NCBI GenBank assembly: GCA_964036275.1
Contig: OZ038434.1
Span: 2,378,560-2,442,559, forward strand
Reading direction: 5' to 3'
DNA from: Litoditis marina
Taxonomy: Eukaryota > Nematoda > Chromadorea > Rhabditida > Rhabditidae
Length of the DNA: 64,000 bases
Both the position numbers and the translations under genes were made by a program. The notes under the pieces are model-generated. The model was not told where the DNA came from and made no database searches. It saw only the letters and a list, made by a program, of their open reading frames with translations. Shown one piece after another: positions 1 to 13,457 of the stretch (position 1 is the first letter of the stretch; each line of letters opens with the position of its first letter).

Positions 1-607
1 AGTCGAACCTTCGTTCGCCGTGCGTGAATAGAGCGTTTATCCAATCCGCCAATCAGACATGTGAATAGGAGTGAAAACCAAGCTGTACCCGCCTGTCATG
101 AGTTCTTCATTGGAAAACGTCTTCCTACTACACGTTAAACTCTTCTTTCATTTTTATTTTCACGAAACCGGTCTATCCATGATTTTTTGCGAGACCATTT
201 TCGGCTCTCTCACACGTAATATTCAAATTTCAGACATACCTGGAAAATACGTATACCTCAACTTTTTGAGAGCTTTTCAATAATGTAAGTATTTTTTGAA
301 TAAGTTAACTTTGTGCGAAACTATACCGAGATTTGAGGAGGCGGACACTTTTGTCGCCGCCGCCGCCGCCGCCGCCGCCCCGCACGGAAGCCAATTTTGC
401 GAGACGTTGGGCCCTCTAACTCCTCTCAATAAATTCTACTTGGAACGTGAACTCAGTATCTTGTAGACGTGTTGCCCTTCAGTGATTCATGCAAAAATCT
501 AAGAAAATGGTCGACGTACTTTGAAGAAAATTGTAATGATCTTTTTTGTAATGTCTGCAGACCTTTGAACAAAAACTAATCTGCGCAGCGCTCCGCGCTG
601 CGCACGA
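1..607 (+). repeat. Composite dispersed repeat, copy 1 (left-truncated)
   Basis: This block is about 90% alike to 24547-25163 and to the reverse complement of 45612-46180 plus 43706-43755. The window edge cuts off its left part. It begins in an antisense tRNA-like segment, with a reverse A box at 41-51. It then passes through a (CGC)n tract near 355-380 and ends in a strong hairpin at about 581-603 (GCGCAGCG with a complementary GCGCTGCGC). All three copies stop matching just after GCGCTGCGC[A/C]CGAT, so that is taken as the element's end. The 70-codon reading frame at 71-283 is repeat sequence, not a gene. Confidence 0.85.
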
Positions 608-724
608 TACATAGGTTTGAACAACGGTTCACAACGTACGTACGTTAAATCACTTATACACTCACGCTAAAATCAGTATTTTTGTAATAAATATTTTTTG
701 TGAACCGTTGTGCAAACCTATGTA
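608..724. mobile_element. Palindromic MITE, 26-bp terminal inverted repeats
   Basis: The ends TACATAGGTTTGAACAACGG and its near-exact reverse complement (25 of 26 positions) enclose about 65 bp of AT-rich sequence. It abuts the end of composite-repeat copy 1. The terminal TA could be a TA target duplication, as for Tc1/mariner-type MITEs, but that is inference. Confidence 0.7.
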
Positions 725-1346
725 TTGTTCTATTTTTGTTGCACACTCCTTACCTCCTATTGTTCACTTTTTGCTGAAAACGGTGAAACCGAACAGAACT
801 CACACATTTCCTGGTCCCCCACTTTTTACGAATTAATATTTGGTTTTCCACAAGAGAAACCGTGTTCGACGGAATAAGGGCCTTTTTCAATTTACATGAA
901 ACAATTTTGTCAATAAAAAATTTCAAATCATACCGAACCGAAAGTAAACGAGCTCGGTAGATTTTGTTGCGTAAATTTGTTCGGTAAACCCTTAAAAACA
1001 GATTTTCCAACCAACCAATGAAGAATCTAGAACTACTACGGCCTTACTTTGTGACTAATGAAAGTCTAAACTTGAAGTTTGAACTTTAATTTAATCAAAC
1101 TACGCGTACACAAGTAACTAGTAACCTATACCTCTTCAGTGCTAGTTTGAGTGTCATTCTCGATGAACACCAACCAAAGATGAGAAAGACATGCCACACT
1201 GTTTTCCGTTTGTCTTTTATTATGTTAAGAACCAATTAAAACTCGTCTATGATGAGAGTTTCGTAAACATTTGCCAATGCAAAGGATGTTAATTGGATTT
1301 ATTATTTTGTTTCGACAGGATGACGCTGGAATAGGAACTGTTCGCT

Positions 1347-1517
1347 ATGACTAACGCCAGCAGGAATGATCAACGATTGGAAATTGGGAGAAGATCAGCA
1401 ACGGGATTTCACGAGAATTTGGTTATTTCACCGCCAAAACCTACCGTCGAAGCTAAACGATCACTGGGAAATTTAAATTCGGGGGCATTTCAGTGTTTGT
1501 TCGCCGCCATTTCATAA
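1347..1517 (+). CDS. Possible 56-aa open reading frame, unrecognised
   Basis: The frame starts at ATG 1347 and runs 56 codons to TAA. Its composition looks coding: it is charged, begins MTNASRNDQRLEIG and has a proline-lysine patch near residue 35. A good acceptor (TTTCGACAG) ends just upstream at 1319. A second splice-like acceptor (TTTTCAG) near 1627 is followed by non-coding-looking sequence. I do not recognise it. It could be a first exon, a gene remnant or chance. The rest of 725-2683 shows no supported gene. Confidence 0.2.
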   Translation: MTNASRNDQRLEIGRRSATGFHENLVISPPKPTVEAKRSLGNLNSGAFQCLFAAIS

Positions 1518-2682
1518 ATCGTTCCGGGCACGTTCCATTTTTCATCTAGAGTCCCTAAAATGCTCTTGAAAACATGTTTTCGATCAGCGCTCACTGAAAT
1601 ACTCTTCGAACTTTCATAATTTTTCAGAACCTTTTCCAGAATTTCCGCTGACAGGTTGTTGTCGGTACTCTAGCATATCCCCCCGATGAGTCAGCGTGAG
1701 ACTATCGTAAAGAGTTCAATTTCCCCAAATCTCCCAACAGCGTATGTTGTTAGATATCTGTGTTTTTGTATTTAGATGTCGTTGGTTTGGGCCTAAGTGC
1801 ACAAGGAAGGAAGGTAGGATACGCATAGGGATCAAACTACTGAAATTTGATCACTTCCTGGGGAGAGGATATTGCAGTGGCTTACCAATGGTTCGAATAA
1901 GATCCAGTACAGCTCTCAGAATACAATCAACGAGCATGAAAATCAGGAGTGTATGTCAGAGAGAAACATACATCTATCTGAACTAAATACTTTCTTTAAA
2001 AGCACTGGCGTGGATGGAACATAGCTGGCAACCTGCCCGAGTACAAATGCTAGCCATTCCGGATCCACCATCCACCCTGCTCTCTTGTGACTAACTATAT
2101 TTCGCGTGAATTTCATTTCGGCGGGATGTGAAGGCAAAGAAAAACGTGTTTAAAGAGTTGCAGGTTGGGATAGAGAATGTTATGCAGAACCACTCTGATT
2201 GAGTGGTCAAGGAATACATTTTCAGCGTTCTTTCATTGATGTCTGTGTCCAGTATAAAACTAGTTCGAACAGTATGTTGTTTTTGAAACATTTATTGGTA
2301 TTGCAAATTTAACGTAGTTGTTTGGTGATGTCATTCTCTTGATAGCCATCATTGCCTCTTTGTTTGTTATTATTATCCTTTCCTTCTTCTTCTAAGGAAG
2401 CGTAATACTCGTCGAAAGTATCAGAAATCTTCTCTTTAGATGGCTCTCGTTTCGCGGAGCAGAACAACGCCTTCTTCATCCGCCTGGCGATCGCTACGGG
2501 ACTAGCTGAACAAAGCAGAAATGATGTTGGGGTTCAGAGAAAGGAAAATATCAAAACAACTCTCCTTACATCCAGTTTCATTTCACTGATTCATGATAAA
2601 AAATATGAATCGGTGAACCTCTGTTTTCGCTCTTTTCATCCCTCCCCCTCCCTCTTCTCACTTTCATATCCTTCTCTATCCT

Positions 2683-2791
<109 letters not shown>

Positions 2792-2816
2792 CGACAGTTG
2801 TCTGAATTTACTGACT

Positions 2817-5800
2817 TTATAACATACACGAAAACATGCCTTTCTCATCGAATTCAGTGACTCCGCAGGTTGCGGGACACAATAACTGGACAAGTTGAAC
2901 AGTTGGTCCGTCACGCCCGGAACAAGAATCGCAAGAACCATCTGTAAGAAATCATTGAGTTTCTTTGGGACTCAATTACTCAATCCAATAGTCCTTAGCT
3001 GTTAATACTACCAAGTTCAGGGAATTTGTTGTAAGTCTATATTTGGTTCAAGCTTCGACCATATAATGTACGCAGACCCCTATAGATACAGTTATTCGAG
3101 ATCACTTGTGAAATCTAGCGATATGGTTCTGTACTTTTATTATGATGAGGCTGTAATAAAATGTGAAATATGGTACAATATAACCTATTTATGAACGTAT
3201 TGGCATTTCTATCCCAATCTGCGTTTTCTCAAATATACGCTTTTTTCTGGCGGCCTATCAACCCCTCCACCATCATTGGAGTTCAAATGAGTTTCTCATG
3301 AAATAACTCATGAGCTAGTCGTGAGCTCACAAGTTTGTAGCATTTCAATCAAATGATTCTCATCAGAAGCTCCGGTGATTCAGCTCATGATGGCATAGGT
3401 ATGACATAAGTTTTTCGAGGTATGCCGCCGGATCTAACATCTCGCGAGATGCCAGTGAGGATACCATAGTTCTCAGAGCAATAGTCGCAGTATGGTGGAA
3501 GGTGTAGTGATGTTCTAACAAACGTACTCTGAAGTGTGCGTACTTAGAAATGCGACAAACGGCATATTCTGTCCTGCCCGTACACTTTTCAAAGCATGTC
3601 CTATGTGTTTTGTAGGTTTTTGAATATGGTAGGTTAGAGCAATTATTGAGTTAGATATTTTGTACCTCCGAGAAATCATTCACTCACCATTTTCTAGTTT
3701 TTCCGAAAGACACTCAGCTTTTTCAGATAAACTCCAACAGCTCTTTGCACTCAGCCTAGCACAGCTGGAATGATTGACGTTGTTATTTATCATTTTTTAA
3801 CCATTCATCATTCAATCTTGTGAGGCTACCTGACTAACCCATTCTATGTTTCAAACTTCTAATAAACTTCCGATTATAGTTTATCAATCGCTACGCTACA
3901 ATGTTGGAAATCGCCAAAAGTTCATAACAGTCCACAATATTCAACCTTCATAACTCTCTGATATTTTCGAACTCACCCCAAGATGTCTTGTTTACATGTC
4001 TCCTTGACGTGATCAAGATCCAAACTAGCGTACTTCAGGCCGAAAATTCGTCCGACCTCTCGTTGCAATACGTGCTCGGCTGGATTCGTGGGCTTAGCTG
4101 AAATCGTCATTATCAGATCAAAAACTGTGTCTAATAACAAAACGAGAACCTCAATGTGCGAGACTGTCAAAATGGAAAGTGAAGAAAGGTTGATGAACAT
4201 TGACCACGGAAAGTAATACTAGAAGAACATTGATGTGCAGACACACCAAAGGGATATCACAAGGCTAGAAACGTTCTATATAATCCCGTTCATGACTTTC
4301 AGCATATTTATTAATTATTGTCCTCAGACAAAAATGTTCAAAAAGGTTCATTTCCCGTTTTGCTGATTTGCTTCAGAAAGGATGACACAAAAACTTGAAC
4401 ATCGAAAGTACACGATATTCTGATTAACGATAAAAAATTTGTTATTTACAGTATTCAAAACTCACTTTCCAGCCCGATTACATTTACAGAGTTTTGGAGA
4501 ACAAACTTCGCGAGATCTCTAGCAGTTGTAATGTTTTCCATTCCAACCGTCCAGCGAGAAATCTTCAACTTATCATTTTACTGTACATTGATTATTCTTC
4601 CCAATAATTGTTCGTTTTCGAACTTGTATACATCTGTTTTCGGTGCTTAGCACCACTACGCAATAGGGTTGTTAGAATTGGAATTGGAATTGAAAGAATT
4701 GAGATAATCTTCCAAGAGAATTGCAGTTCAAATTTTTTTGTGTGTGGAAAAGAATTGGAATTGGAATTCCAATTCTTTTGAATGTTAAATAATTTTGGAA
4801 TTGCAATTCCAATTCTTCCATATGTCAGAACAACTGGAATTGGAATCGGCATTGAGTTGATTTTCACTCGTAATTTATTCAGATCTAATTTTCACAAATT
4901 TACCATTGTTTTTGATGTATCAATTCAACAGAAACGAACAGTTTTTGTTTCTCTGCGTTTTTTGAAAAAAAACTGACATGATTGTTGGAATTGAAAATTT
5001 GAGATTTTAAGGGATTGATTGGAATTGGAATTGGAATTGACTCGGCTTTGAGAACCGGAGCGGGATTGGAATTGACAATTCTCATTTTCCAAGAACTGAT
5101 TGAGATTGGAATTGGAATTAACTGGTTTTGAAAATCTAGAAAGAATTGGAATTGGAACTGAATTGATTTTCGGAATTGATTAACAACCCTACTACGCAAC
5201 AATGTAATTTGATCAAAATATATCCTGAAATCATAGCTTTTTTGCAATACCTGTTATGTCTCGAAAAAGTGCACAAAATATAATTTGAAGCTGTAAGCAC
5301 AACGTTGAAATTATTCAATGCGAGCGAACACCTTGATATATTTAAACCGAAGTTTTCCGTATGAAATCAAACCTCCTTGATATTTGCGACTTCTTTCATT
5401 TTTCTCTTCGCAGCGGAGATCACCGAACTCATACAAATTGGAGCTAGGAACTTACATCCATCGAACTTGTCTTCGAATTCAGCTAAAACCGGAACAGTTT
5501 TGGAATTTTATTTTTCTTCGTTTGCGATTGTATCTGAAGTAAAATTACGTTCAAGTCCGTATGTATGACGGCAGAGTGTGAACCTCTTAGTTTTAAGACA
5601 TCCAAATTACCACATAATGTGATTTTTCAAATGAGCTTTGCCTTGAAATGGTGAAATCAGGTTTGAAGGACCTAGTTGTTTATCTAACTGTGTGAAATGT
5701 GCCCTTCCTCGTATCAAATTGAGTTTTTTCCTTGTTTCAAGTATAACTCACTTTTGCAGTCTTTCGGAGTAGTCTGTCCACATTGCGTTGTTGTTGAAGG

Positions 5801-8645
5801 CACTTCTGTCGTCTAGAGAAGAGGAACCAATATTAAACGTATTTCTATTTCCCCCCATCCCATTATCGATTTCAGTCAAGAGTTCCAATAATATGAGTAG
5901 TAGTAACGCAAAGGTGTAGAAACCGCTAGAGATTTCGTTGAATTCAAGATTTCCGGTGAAAAACACATAGTTTGCAAGTTAGTGTCAGTTAGAAAACAAT
6001 AGTTAACGATTTCAGAAAATTGAAAACTTTTCCGTTCTTCTTTTCAACTTAGTTTAGTTTTCTTTTCGTACTTTTCATCAAATGCTTCTTTTCTGAACTC
6101 TCGTTCAACTAATCAATGTAACCTCACCGTGGTTACTGTGGTTGTGTCTTGTTCGGTAGTAGAAGTGGTTGGTGCCTCTGTCGTAAACGTAGTGGTGGTG
6201 GGTTCCGTTGTGTGTACAGTCGTGGTCTCGGAAAGAGTGGTGTTTTTCGTTGGAATTGTCGTCCTCAAAGTAGTGTTGGCCGAAGTAAAACTTCTTGTCG
6301 GAATTGTCGTTTTAGTGGTCGTTTCAATTATTGTTCCATCCTCATTGTAAGGTGAGTTCGTACCATTTATAAACCAAATTTTGGAGCCAAACCGTTTTGA
6401 TAGTTGGATTCCTTCACCTGGCAAAAATATGCTCGGGAATGGAATTCCGATGCCTCCAACGCTAGATAGATCAAAACCGTCTCCAAAGGTCACATCTGGC
6501 AGTTTGATGCCAAAAATACCCCAAGGCCAGCCGGGAAAAGAGAATTTGAGACTTGGAAAAACGGACGCGCCAGTCCAAGGAACTCGGAAACTACCGAGCG
6601 GGATGATTTTGAATGGTTCCACCTCCGGCAGAGTACCCTCGGTCCCATTCGAATAGAAATATGTGCCATCTGATCGGTAACATATTCCTTCTGGAACACA
6701 GACTGCACCCTGAGAAAGTTTTTCTTCTCCCCGGCTCGGTGGGGCTGGGGTTTTTAGTGTTTGGGTAGTTGTGGTGGTGAATTTTGTAAGATCAGTTTTA
6801 TCAACAGTCGGCGTAGTTGTTTTCGAATCGATTGGAGTTCCTTCAGATAGACTGGTAGATGTTTTTGTGGTTGTCGTAGTTGCGCTCGAATCGGTGTTGT
6901 TGTCACATAGTGGGTGGTCGTCTGAAAAACATTGTTTCACTCTGTTTGCCTCAATTTAGTGGTGGGCACTGAAAACGTTTTTGGATATAGTTCATTATAA
7001 CTGTGTTAAATACGAGGAAAAAGGTTGGAATATTGTCGAGTGCTCTATATCACGCAAAACTTCGCTCTCCCACAAGAAACTGCTGAAAGCAAACTGCACA
7101 ATCTTCTTTGGCTTTAGTTAACTAGTGAAACTTGTTCAACAATTCGCGAAAATCAAGTTCTTGTATTCTCATTTCAGTAGAAAGTTCTGAATGATTCTCA
7201 ATATGTTTCAAGAATAACTCACCAGGTGGTAGGAGAGCACACTTGAATTTGCATAGCGAATGATCCCACACCTCTCTTGCTTGTAGTGTAATGTTGTTCA
7301 CGCTTATAGCCCGTCCAACTTCGGTTAGTTTTCCATTTCGAAAGCAGCCTTAACATTTGTATTGTTCGGGAAAAGTTTAAGCAGAACTATAGTTCATTTG
7401 TGGTTGTTTCATTCATGACTACTCATGTTAAACAAGTTTTGCAACCTTCCAAATCAGCAAATACAGGATTTAAGTGAGGTCTCTTGTAACTGCTCAGACC
7501 GGCCCATTTACCAATACAAGCTGAACAAACCAATTTTTCTCACCTTTCACAACAAAACTCTCCTCCGTGCATTGATATTGAGTTCCCTCAATCGAATTGT
7601 CGCTCCAAAGCTGTCCATTTAGTACACATTCTGTTTCGTTCAATTTTGGAAAGCAACCTAGACGAAATAAGTTCACAGTTCTCCCATATCTCATTGATAT
7701 TTGTTTCTTTTGAACTATAAGTTTCCACTCTACATTGAAAATCCCAAATAGCTATATAGTGAAGTTCTCAGCAGTGAATGTAACTAATTTTATTTTTATG
7801 ACACATTAGCGTAGGGTACCGCATAGAGTGAGTGGCGAAATAAAAAGATGGAATCTTCAAACTAACAAATATCTTCATCAAGGTATGAATAAATAAAATA
7901 AAAAGAACCCCATTCAAGCGTGACATGCTCAGATTGAGCTGAGCATTCATCTATTTTCTATGGTTCCAGACTAAAAACTAACCTTCGAACTGCAGCGAAT
8001 TCTCGTTGCAGCGAAATCCGACTTGGGAATGATTTCTAAGGTAAAGCTCTCCGTTTTGGCATTTACCCAAGAGTACTTCCTTGTTTTTGATGTTGTGAAA
8101 GGGTAGTTTTTCGCCAATCACCAATGGCAGTGCCACGAAGAGAAATAGTGTTATTCTGAAGCAAAACAGTAATGAGTGACAAAATGTAGAAACGTTGAAT
8201 GAACAATTCCTTCAAGATAATCGTATTATTATTGAAAGTGGTTTGAGCTGTGGAGCTGGATGGAAATAGATGGAAAGTTGTACATTTCTTCTAACTTCAA
8301 GCAAACTTCAGTTTCATTCGACTAGCTCAACAAGTATTTAGGTCAGAGTACACTCTGTGATAATTACCATAAAGGACTTCGCTAAGTAACCGAGTCTCAT
8401 GAATTGCTCGTGAGATACCAATGAGTTTGGTCATTAGATGGTACCACACCGTGTACGAAACTGTAAACACGTTTTTTCTATTCAACACATTCATGTACTT
8501 GACACGTAGTTCAACATGAATTGTATTACATGATGTACTCTCAACTTCTTGCTTCATGTGCCTGTGTTAAAAACAGTGTTAGAATTAACGTGAAGTTGAG
8601 GTGAAGTAAAACATACCTGGAACTCATCCGAAAGTATGCAATCAT
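2817..8645 (-). CDS. Secreted Thr-rich mucin-like protein with Cys repeats and a ShK-like C-terminus, 11 exons
   Basis: Exons (high to low): 8617-8645, 7983-8155, 7544-7657, 7223-7348, 6128-6921, 5752-5812, 5373-5482, 4466-4568, 3977-4097, 3688-3764, 2817-2941. Phases agree throughout, giving 610 aa. Residues 1-25 form a signal peptide (core ITLFLFVALPLVIG). Residues 40-147 hold three short Cys units of the pattern C-x-NG-x-L...YxC...GC, each starting at an exon boundary. They resemble the fibronectin-I-like repeats of MIG-18-type proteins. Thr-rich mucin segments follow, around a Gly/Pro/Phe-rich core. The C-terminal 200 residues are Cys-rich and end ...CPATCGV..., like a ShK-type fold. Two points are weak: the exon 8 acceptor (AAG at about 4569), and the donor at 6127, where read-through would stop after five codons. 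An extracellular matrix or cuticle role is inference. Confidence 0.65.
4664..5191. mobile_element. hAT-type MITE with 8-bp target duplication
   Basis: The termini are perfect 11-bp inverted repeats, TAGGGTTGTTA and TAACAACCCTA. They are flanked on both sides by the 8-bp direct repeat CTACGCAA (4656-4663 and 5192-5199). An 8-bp duplication with a YAGGG-type terminus is typical of hAT transposons. The 528-bp body is almost entirely built of GGAATT/AATTGG-type repeats in both orientations. It sits in the intron between exons 7 and 8 of the mucin-like gene. Confidence 0.88.
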
Positions 8646-9818
8646 TGCTGATCGGAGAACAGGGATGGACGTATCATTTGGATTGACGGTGGTCCTTTTG
8701 TACTACTTGAAAAACCAATCAAACATCTATTTCTAATCATGAGATTCTTGAAATTTCATGTATCATACTGCAATTTAGTGATGTTGGTTATAATATTTCA
8801 TTGTTTTCACATGCATATTGCTCGATTGGAACTGAACAGTGTGACTCAAACCAACAATCAAGCTTCATATCACGTGGTATGCAGAATCATTTGAGTTTTG
8901 GAATATAGTTTTTCATACAAATATTTTCAATGAAATGCCCACTCTTCATGAAAATCTTACATTACAATCCCAGACGGCTAGTTGGATTTAAGCAACGGTT
9001 GTTTTTAGAGAAAGAAGTTATTGCCCATGTGCATGATCGTCTGATTGTTAGTGATGTTTCATGGTCACGCAGACCATTTGGTAAGCTTTTTATCGGAGAA
9101 ACTAAGTTCCTCAAATAGATAAGTTATGTCGTTTCTCAAATTCGTATAAATACAGTTCTCGTGTTAACTACGATGACTTCTGCACAAGATTCTTAATCTC
9201 TCGATTGATGATTACAAGATGAAAGTTCAGTTTTGTGAAGCGGTTTTATTAGCAGAAAAACCAAAAGTTAGGAGAAATAGGGAAAACCAGAATAAGTTTG
9301 ATACGTTCACGTACAACAGCATAGTAATCACGTGAAGAAGCGCAAGTTGTTGTTATACCAACGTTCTCGGAGTTATCGCCGTCCTACTCATCCACTCTCA
9401 ACAGGATCTCTCTAGAGTGAGAAACGGGAGAGTTCATTGTTTTAGTACTCGACATGTGCAGATATATTCCTCTGGTGCGAGTTGTTGACATTATACTGAG
9501 CCTGCACGTGAAGCAAACGTGTCAAGCACGATTATCGATCAATAAACATTCTGTTTAGTTCTTCTATTTATGAGAGAACAGATTTTCGAAAAGTTCGGTT
9601 TTTTTAAATCTTCACGTTTCCACACGGACAACGTTGAAAACAACGTAACTTAACTATTCATAAGTTCATAGTGAACTTCGAATATTCTAATGACATATAA
9701 TATTTAGATTCAAACGAATTTGACACACATTTCACAATGAGAGAACTTTCCATTCATTTCTGATGAATTCAATCCGAACAGCGTGTTTCCGTTTCATTAA
9801 GAATACTTGAGGGTTTAG
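8646..9818. other. Intergenic, no gene seen
   Basis: This is the divergent gap between the minus-strand mucin-like gene and receptor A. All frames are short and lack paired splice signals or recognisable motifs. It presumably holds the promoters of both genes. Confidence 0.6.
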
Positions 9819-9840
9819 TTGGGGGCGTGGCGGTCGAGCC
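9819..9840 (+). promoter_or_regulatory. GC-rich motif upstream of receptor A
   Basis: TTGGGGGCGTGGCGGTCGAG... stands out in AT-rich sequence about 365 bp before the receptor A start codon. Similar motifs precede copies B, C, D and E. It resembles a GC-box/KLF-type site, and a regulatory role is inferred from its recurrence. Confidence 0.5.
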
Positions 9841-10204
9841 AGTTTGTCATCCACAGCAGATGTTGTCATGCAACGTTAGGTGTGGTATACTTTGTTTCTC
9901 CAGTAGATGACCTTCTACAGCAGTTCGTCAAATATTCAGGAGGCGTTTTCTAATGATCAACTCGTTCAGTCAACGGGCTCAAATTTTCAGAGTTTGTAGT
10001 ATAGTAAACGTACAAAAGACACTACCAAAATTTGGTGAAAAACAAAAAAACGATAATATCCCATTCTTTAACCTGAAAGTTCGGGCAAATTACTGTTGAG
10101 TTCGAATTACAGTATATTATAACTGTGTGGGACAAACAATATACTGCAAACTAGCGAAATCCCAGATAACTACTAACGACGTCATCCAGTGTGGAGTTAT
10201 CAGA

Positions 10205-13200
10205 ATGGCTAAATGGGAAAACTTTGTTGATCCACTTTTTGTTCTGTACATGTTGTTACTCACGTGGTACACATATATTCTATATGTTCTGCGAATTTCG
10301 AAAAATGAAATGTTTCGGAACTCATATTTTCTCATGTTTTTTGTGATTGGTGAGTTGTGGTTACTCGATTTGAAGATATTTTCTCGCTTCCAATTCATCG
10401 AAACAATTGATCCATTTCACATATTGGTGAGCGAAACTACAGACACTCTTGTGTTTAGTTATGAAATCGGTTTGAGCAGAGGAATATCTCAGCAAAACGC
10501 AAATCTTTGCAAGTCGCTGAATCAGGATTAAAAACGACGTTAATCCTCAAAAAAATGATTTTAATGTTGATACACGTTCGGTATATTTCAGAGATTTCAG
10601 GCATACACGACATTTTGCTCGGGTTCGCGTTAGAATATGGACGAATGAGTGTTCGAGTTGGCTTGGGTTAGTCGTTTCATTTGTGAAAAGAGACATCTCT
10701 CGTGAATTAGTTTTGATTTGTAGGAGGTTTTTAAACAGTTAACTAAATGCTTTCCTAACTCTCAAAACTTTGAAAGTAGTTTGCAAAAAGGTGTATCAGA
10801 TACACTTCATTTTGATGATTGGAAAGTGATTGCAAGGCAGGGTACATGAACTAATTATTGGTGATTCCTTTCAAAATCATGAATGAAATGCAGCAGTCCG
10901 TGCACTGATGTGCACAACCTATGCTCAACAAAGTATAAATAATTTCGAATGTATTGTTTTTCTTTTTTATCTTATTGATAATATATTTCATATTGATAAT
11001 ATATTACTATCAATATTATTATTATGTCTCCTACAGGTCCTGAAACCGAGATTTTCTACAGAATCTCAATGGCTTTGACTCATACCGAGCTGGTTGTACA
11101 TCAGTTGGGGAACTTTTTCATGGTCCTCACCCAGTTCACAGGGGTATGGTTCTCGCGTGAGCATCAGGAGGTTAGTTTGTATTTTCCCAATATTTAACAC
11201 ACATTCATGTACTCGACACATAGTGCATGCAAGAACTACTGTATCACAGTGTGTTCTCAACTTCTACTCTAATCCATTCTATTCTCGCTTCATTTGCTTT
11301 TCGAAAGAGAAAGGGCCGAGGTTCAGAGCGCAAAGAAACACTGTTAGGATTGACGTGATGTTAAGGTTAATATGTATCAGTTTGTGATCGCCAAATATTT
11401 CGAAGTAATTACATAAGAACAACTATATGAGACACTAACACATTGGTGAATTTCTGAATTTCTAAAGCAGATTGATAAGAAGATTATTCTAGAATGACAC
11501 TGGGTGTGATTTTTAAGCAGGGATATCTATCGGTGGTGATCAAACCTACATAACCAACAGAAGATAATTTTTGTGGGTCAGGATTTGATACATCTTCAAT
11601 GTACGCTCCATCCTGCACCGAACAGAATGCGTATGAAAACAATACTATTGTCTGAGAACCGATGCTCAAAAAGTTAACTCATACACTGATGAATTTTGAG
11701 TAGGAATCATAATAACGATAAAGTGGACGCAACAATAAAGTTACATTTCCAGATCAACTTTGTTTTAGTTCCATAATGTTTCTGGACTCTTTAGATTTGG
11801 ACCATAAAACGGACGTGCTGGTTGCTGATTTGTATGAATATTGTACCGTACGTTTACTGTATCCCCATCTTTACCATTCCTTATGTATATTCTTACGATG
11901 AACAAGGAGCTGTGATCCGAGCAGAACGGAAACACGATATACCGGTGCGCATATGTCTTTTTCATTCCCACTGAGACTTCTACAGGTGGATGTTAGTCAA
12001 TTGTAAAGTCACGTGAACCATGTTAAACACAGCAGAACACGATGACGAAATGCACGATTCCTCATTAGAATGCATGTGTGCCTAAGATTTTGATAACGTA
12101 CTGGTAAGAATGTTTAAAACTGTTTTTAACAAAGTTGAAAATTGCATTGGATACAAACTCTAAGGGTTAATGCGAAAGTGTGATGTAGGAGTCTTAGTAG
12201 GAATGGTCTCTTACAGAAATGATTTTCTGTTCGTTTTGACTTGCAGCATCACGAAAAATGTGATTAGAAAGCTTGGAACGTCTTAGAGAGGTTATTGTGA
12301 AATATTATCGTCGTGGAAGTATCGTAAACATTGGAAATTACTTTTTCACAGCTGTTTATGTCTATTTTAGATAACCCGTTCACTGGAGATCGTGCGTGAG
12401 ATACTGTTCCTCATTGCCGATGTATGTCTAACGGCTGTCACATATGTTGGGGTCCGCATGAAAACTAGAGCAGAAACAAGAAAGAACATTCCGGAAAAGG
12501 TTGGGTTGAGTCTAATCCATTTGTTTCGTTTCGGAAAGCAACTTTCCGGAAAAGCATAACATTCCGGAAAAGTATGATACCGTAAAAGATGATAAGTTCA
12601 TTCCATTCGTACATTGATGAAGAAACCGAAACGGTGGAGAAAGTATTGTAATTCTCAGAGAAGTATGCATGGAGAAAACCAGAAGTGAAAAACAATAAGG
12701 ACTGTAGAAGAATAAACACGAGAAGTCCTCACACTGCTCAAGTAGCTCCTTCAATAGAGTTCAGGTTTGAATGTTAGAGAATTTGTAGAGTTCGAGATAT
12801 AGGCAGTACCAGCGGCAAGGGTTCTTAAACTTCCACTCACAAATACGTAGCAAAAAACTCGTTTCCAGAGTATTTTCCTCATAGCAGTTCTCCAAGCAGT
12901 ATTCATCTTGATCCTTGTCAGTTATCAAATAATGCATGTTTTCGAAGTGAAAGCTGGTGGAAACATTTTCAAGATTTTCGTACTTGATGAGGTTAGTTGA
13001 ATTCCAATATTCAGAGAACAATGTTCTTGATTTAGTAGAACATTTGATTTCTAATATAAAAACAATGAGTTAAAGTGAACTTTAACACGAACTTAAATTA
13101 AATTTAAAGCTAATTAGATAACAACCAACTATCACACAAAATTTAAGTATTGTATGATGGTAAACGCAAAGTAACGTATATTTTCAAACATCCAGATTAA

Positions 13201-13457
13201 TTATGAATTGTATTTAATAACTGAGAAAGTTTGTCAAGAATCACCAAGCCAGCCAATTTCCAATCGTGAAAAAAAACAGAAACAAAAAAACAACATTTTC
13301 ATCTTTTCAGTTTCATGTTTGGTTTTTCTTAGCGGCGGTGCTGAATGCGATTTCCCTGCCGCTGTTCAGCGGCAAATTTCGAACAGAAATTCGGAAAAGA
13401 CTTATTTTCAAATGCAACAACATCACGGTCATTCCTTTTTCGTCCTATGGTTTCTGA
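10205..13457 (+). CDS. 7TM chemoreceptor copy A, srg superfamily-like, intact
   Basis: Exons 10205-10349, 10601-10666, 11037-11170, 11795-11944, 12371-12499, 12869-12991 and 13311-13457 splice in phase to 297 aa. Seven hydrophobic segments lie at about residues 11-31, 42-62, 83-107, 122-145, 172-195, 209-230 and 250-272. Landmarks are RNSYFLMFF at the start of TM2, a basic third loop KTRAETRKNIPEK, and LNAISLPLFSGKFR after TM7. The position matching the NRF motif in srg/srv/srt-type receptors reads TQF here. The likely role is odour or pheromone sensing in the ciliary membrane of a sensory neuron, known for the superfamily and inferred here. The exon 4 acceptor is CTCTTTAG. The exact family (srv, srg or a neighbour) cannot be fixed by eye. 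Confidence 0.9.
11995..12085 (-). mobile_element. Short MITE, AGTCACGT family, copy 1
   Basis: This is a reverse-orientation copy of the repeat also found at 25510, 27620, 28336 and 34592. It is recognised by CAATTGTAAAGTCACGTGAA at one end and by an internal segment matching the other copies. It sits in intron 4 of receptor A and is shorter than the full copies. Confidence 0.6.

Noticed and set aside
5748..5966. 72-codon minus-strand frame with a hydrophobic stretch
   Set aside because: The supported exon (5752-5812) uses a different frame that continues the Thr-rich protein. The hydrophobic part lies in the intron.
6129..6959. Plus-strand Val-rich frames
   Set aside because: They are antisense translations of the Thr-rich exon of the minus-strand gene.
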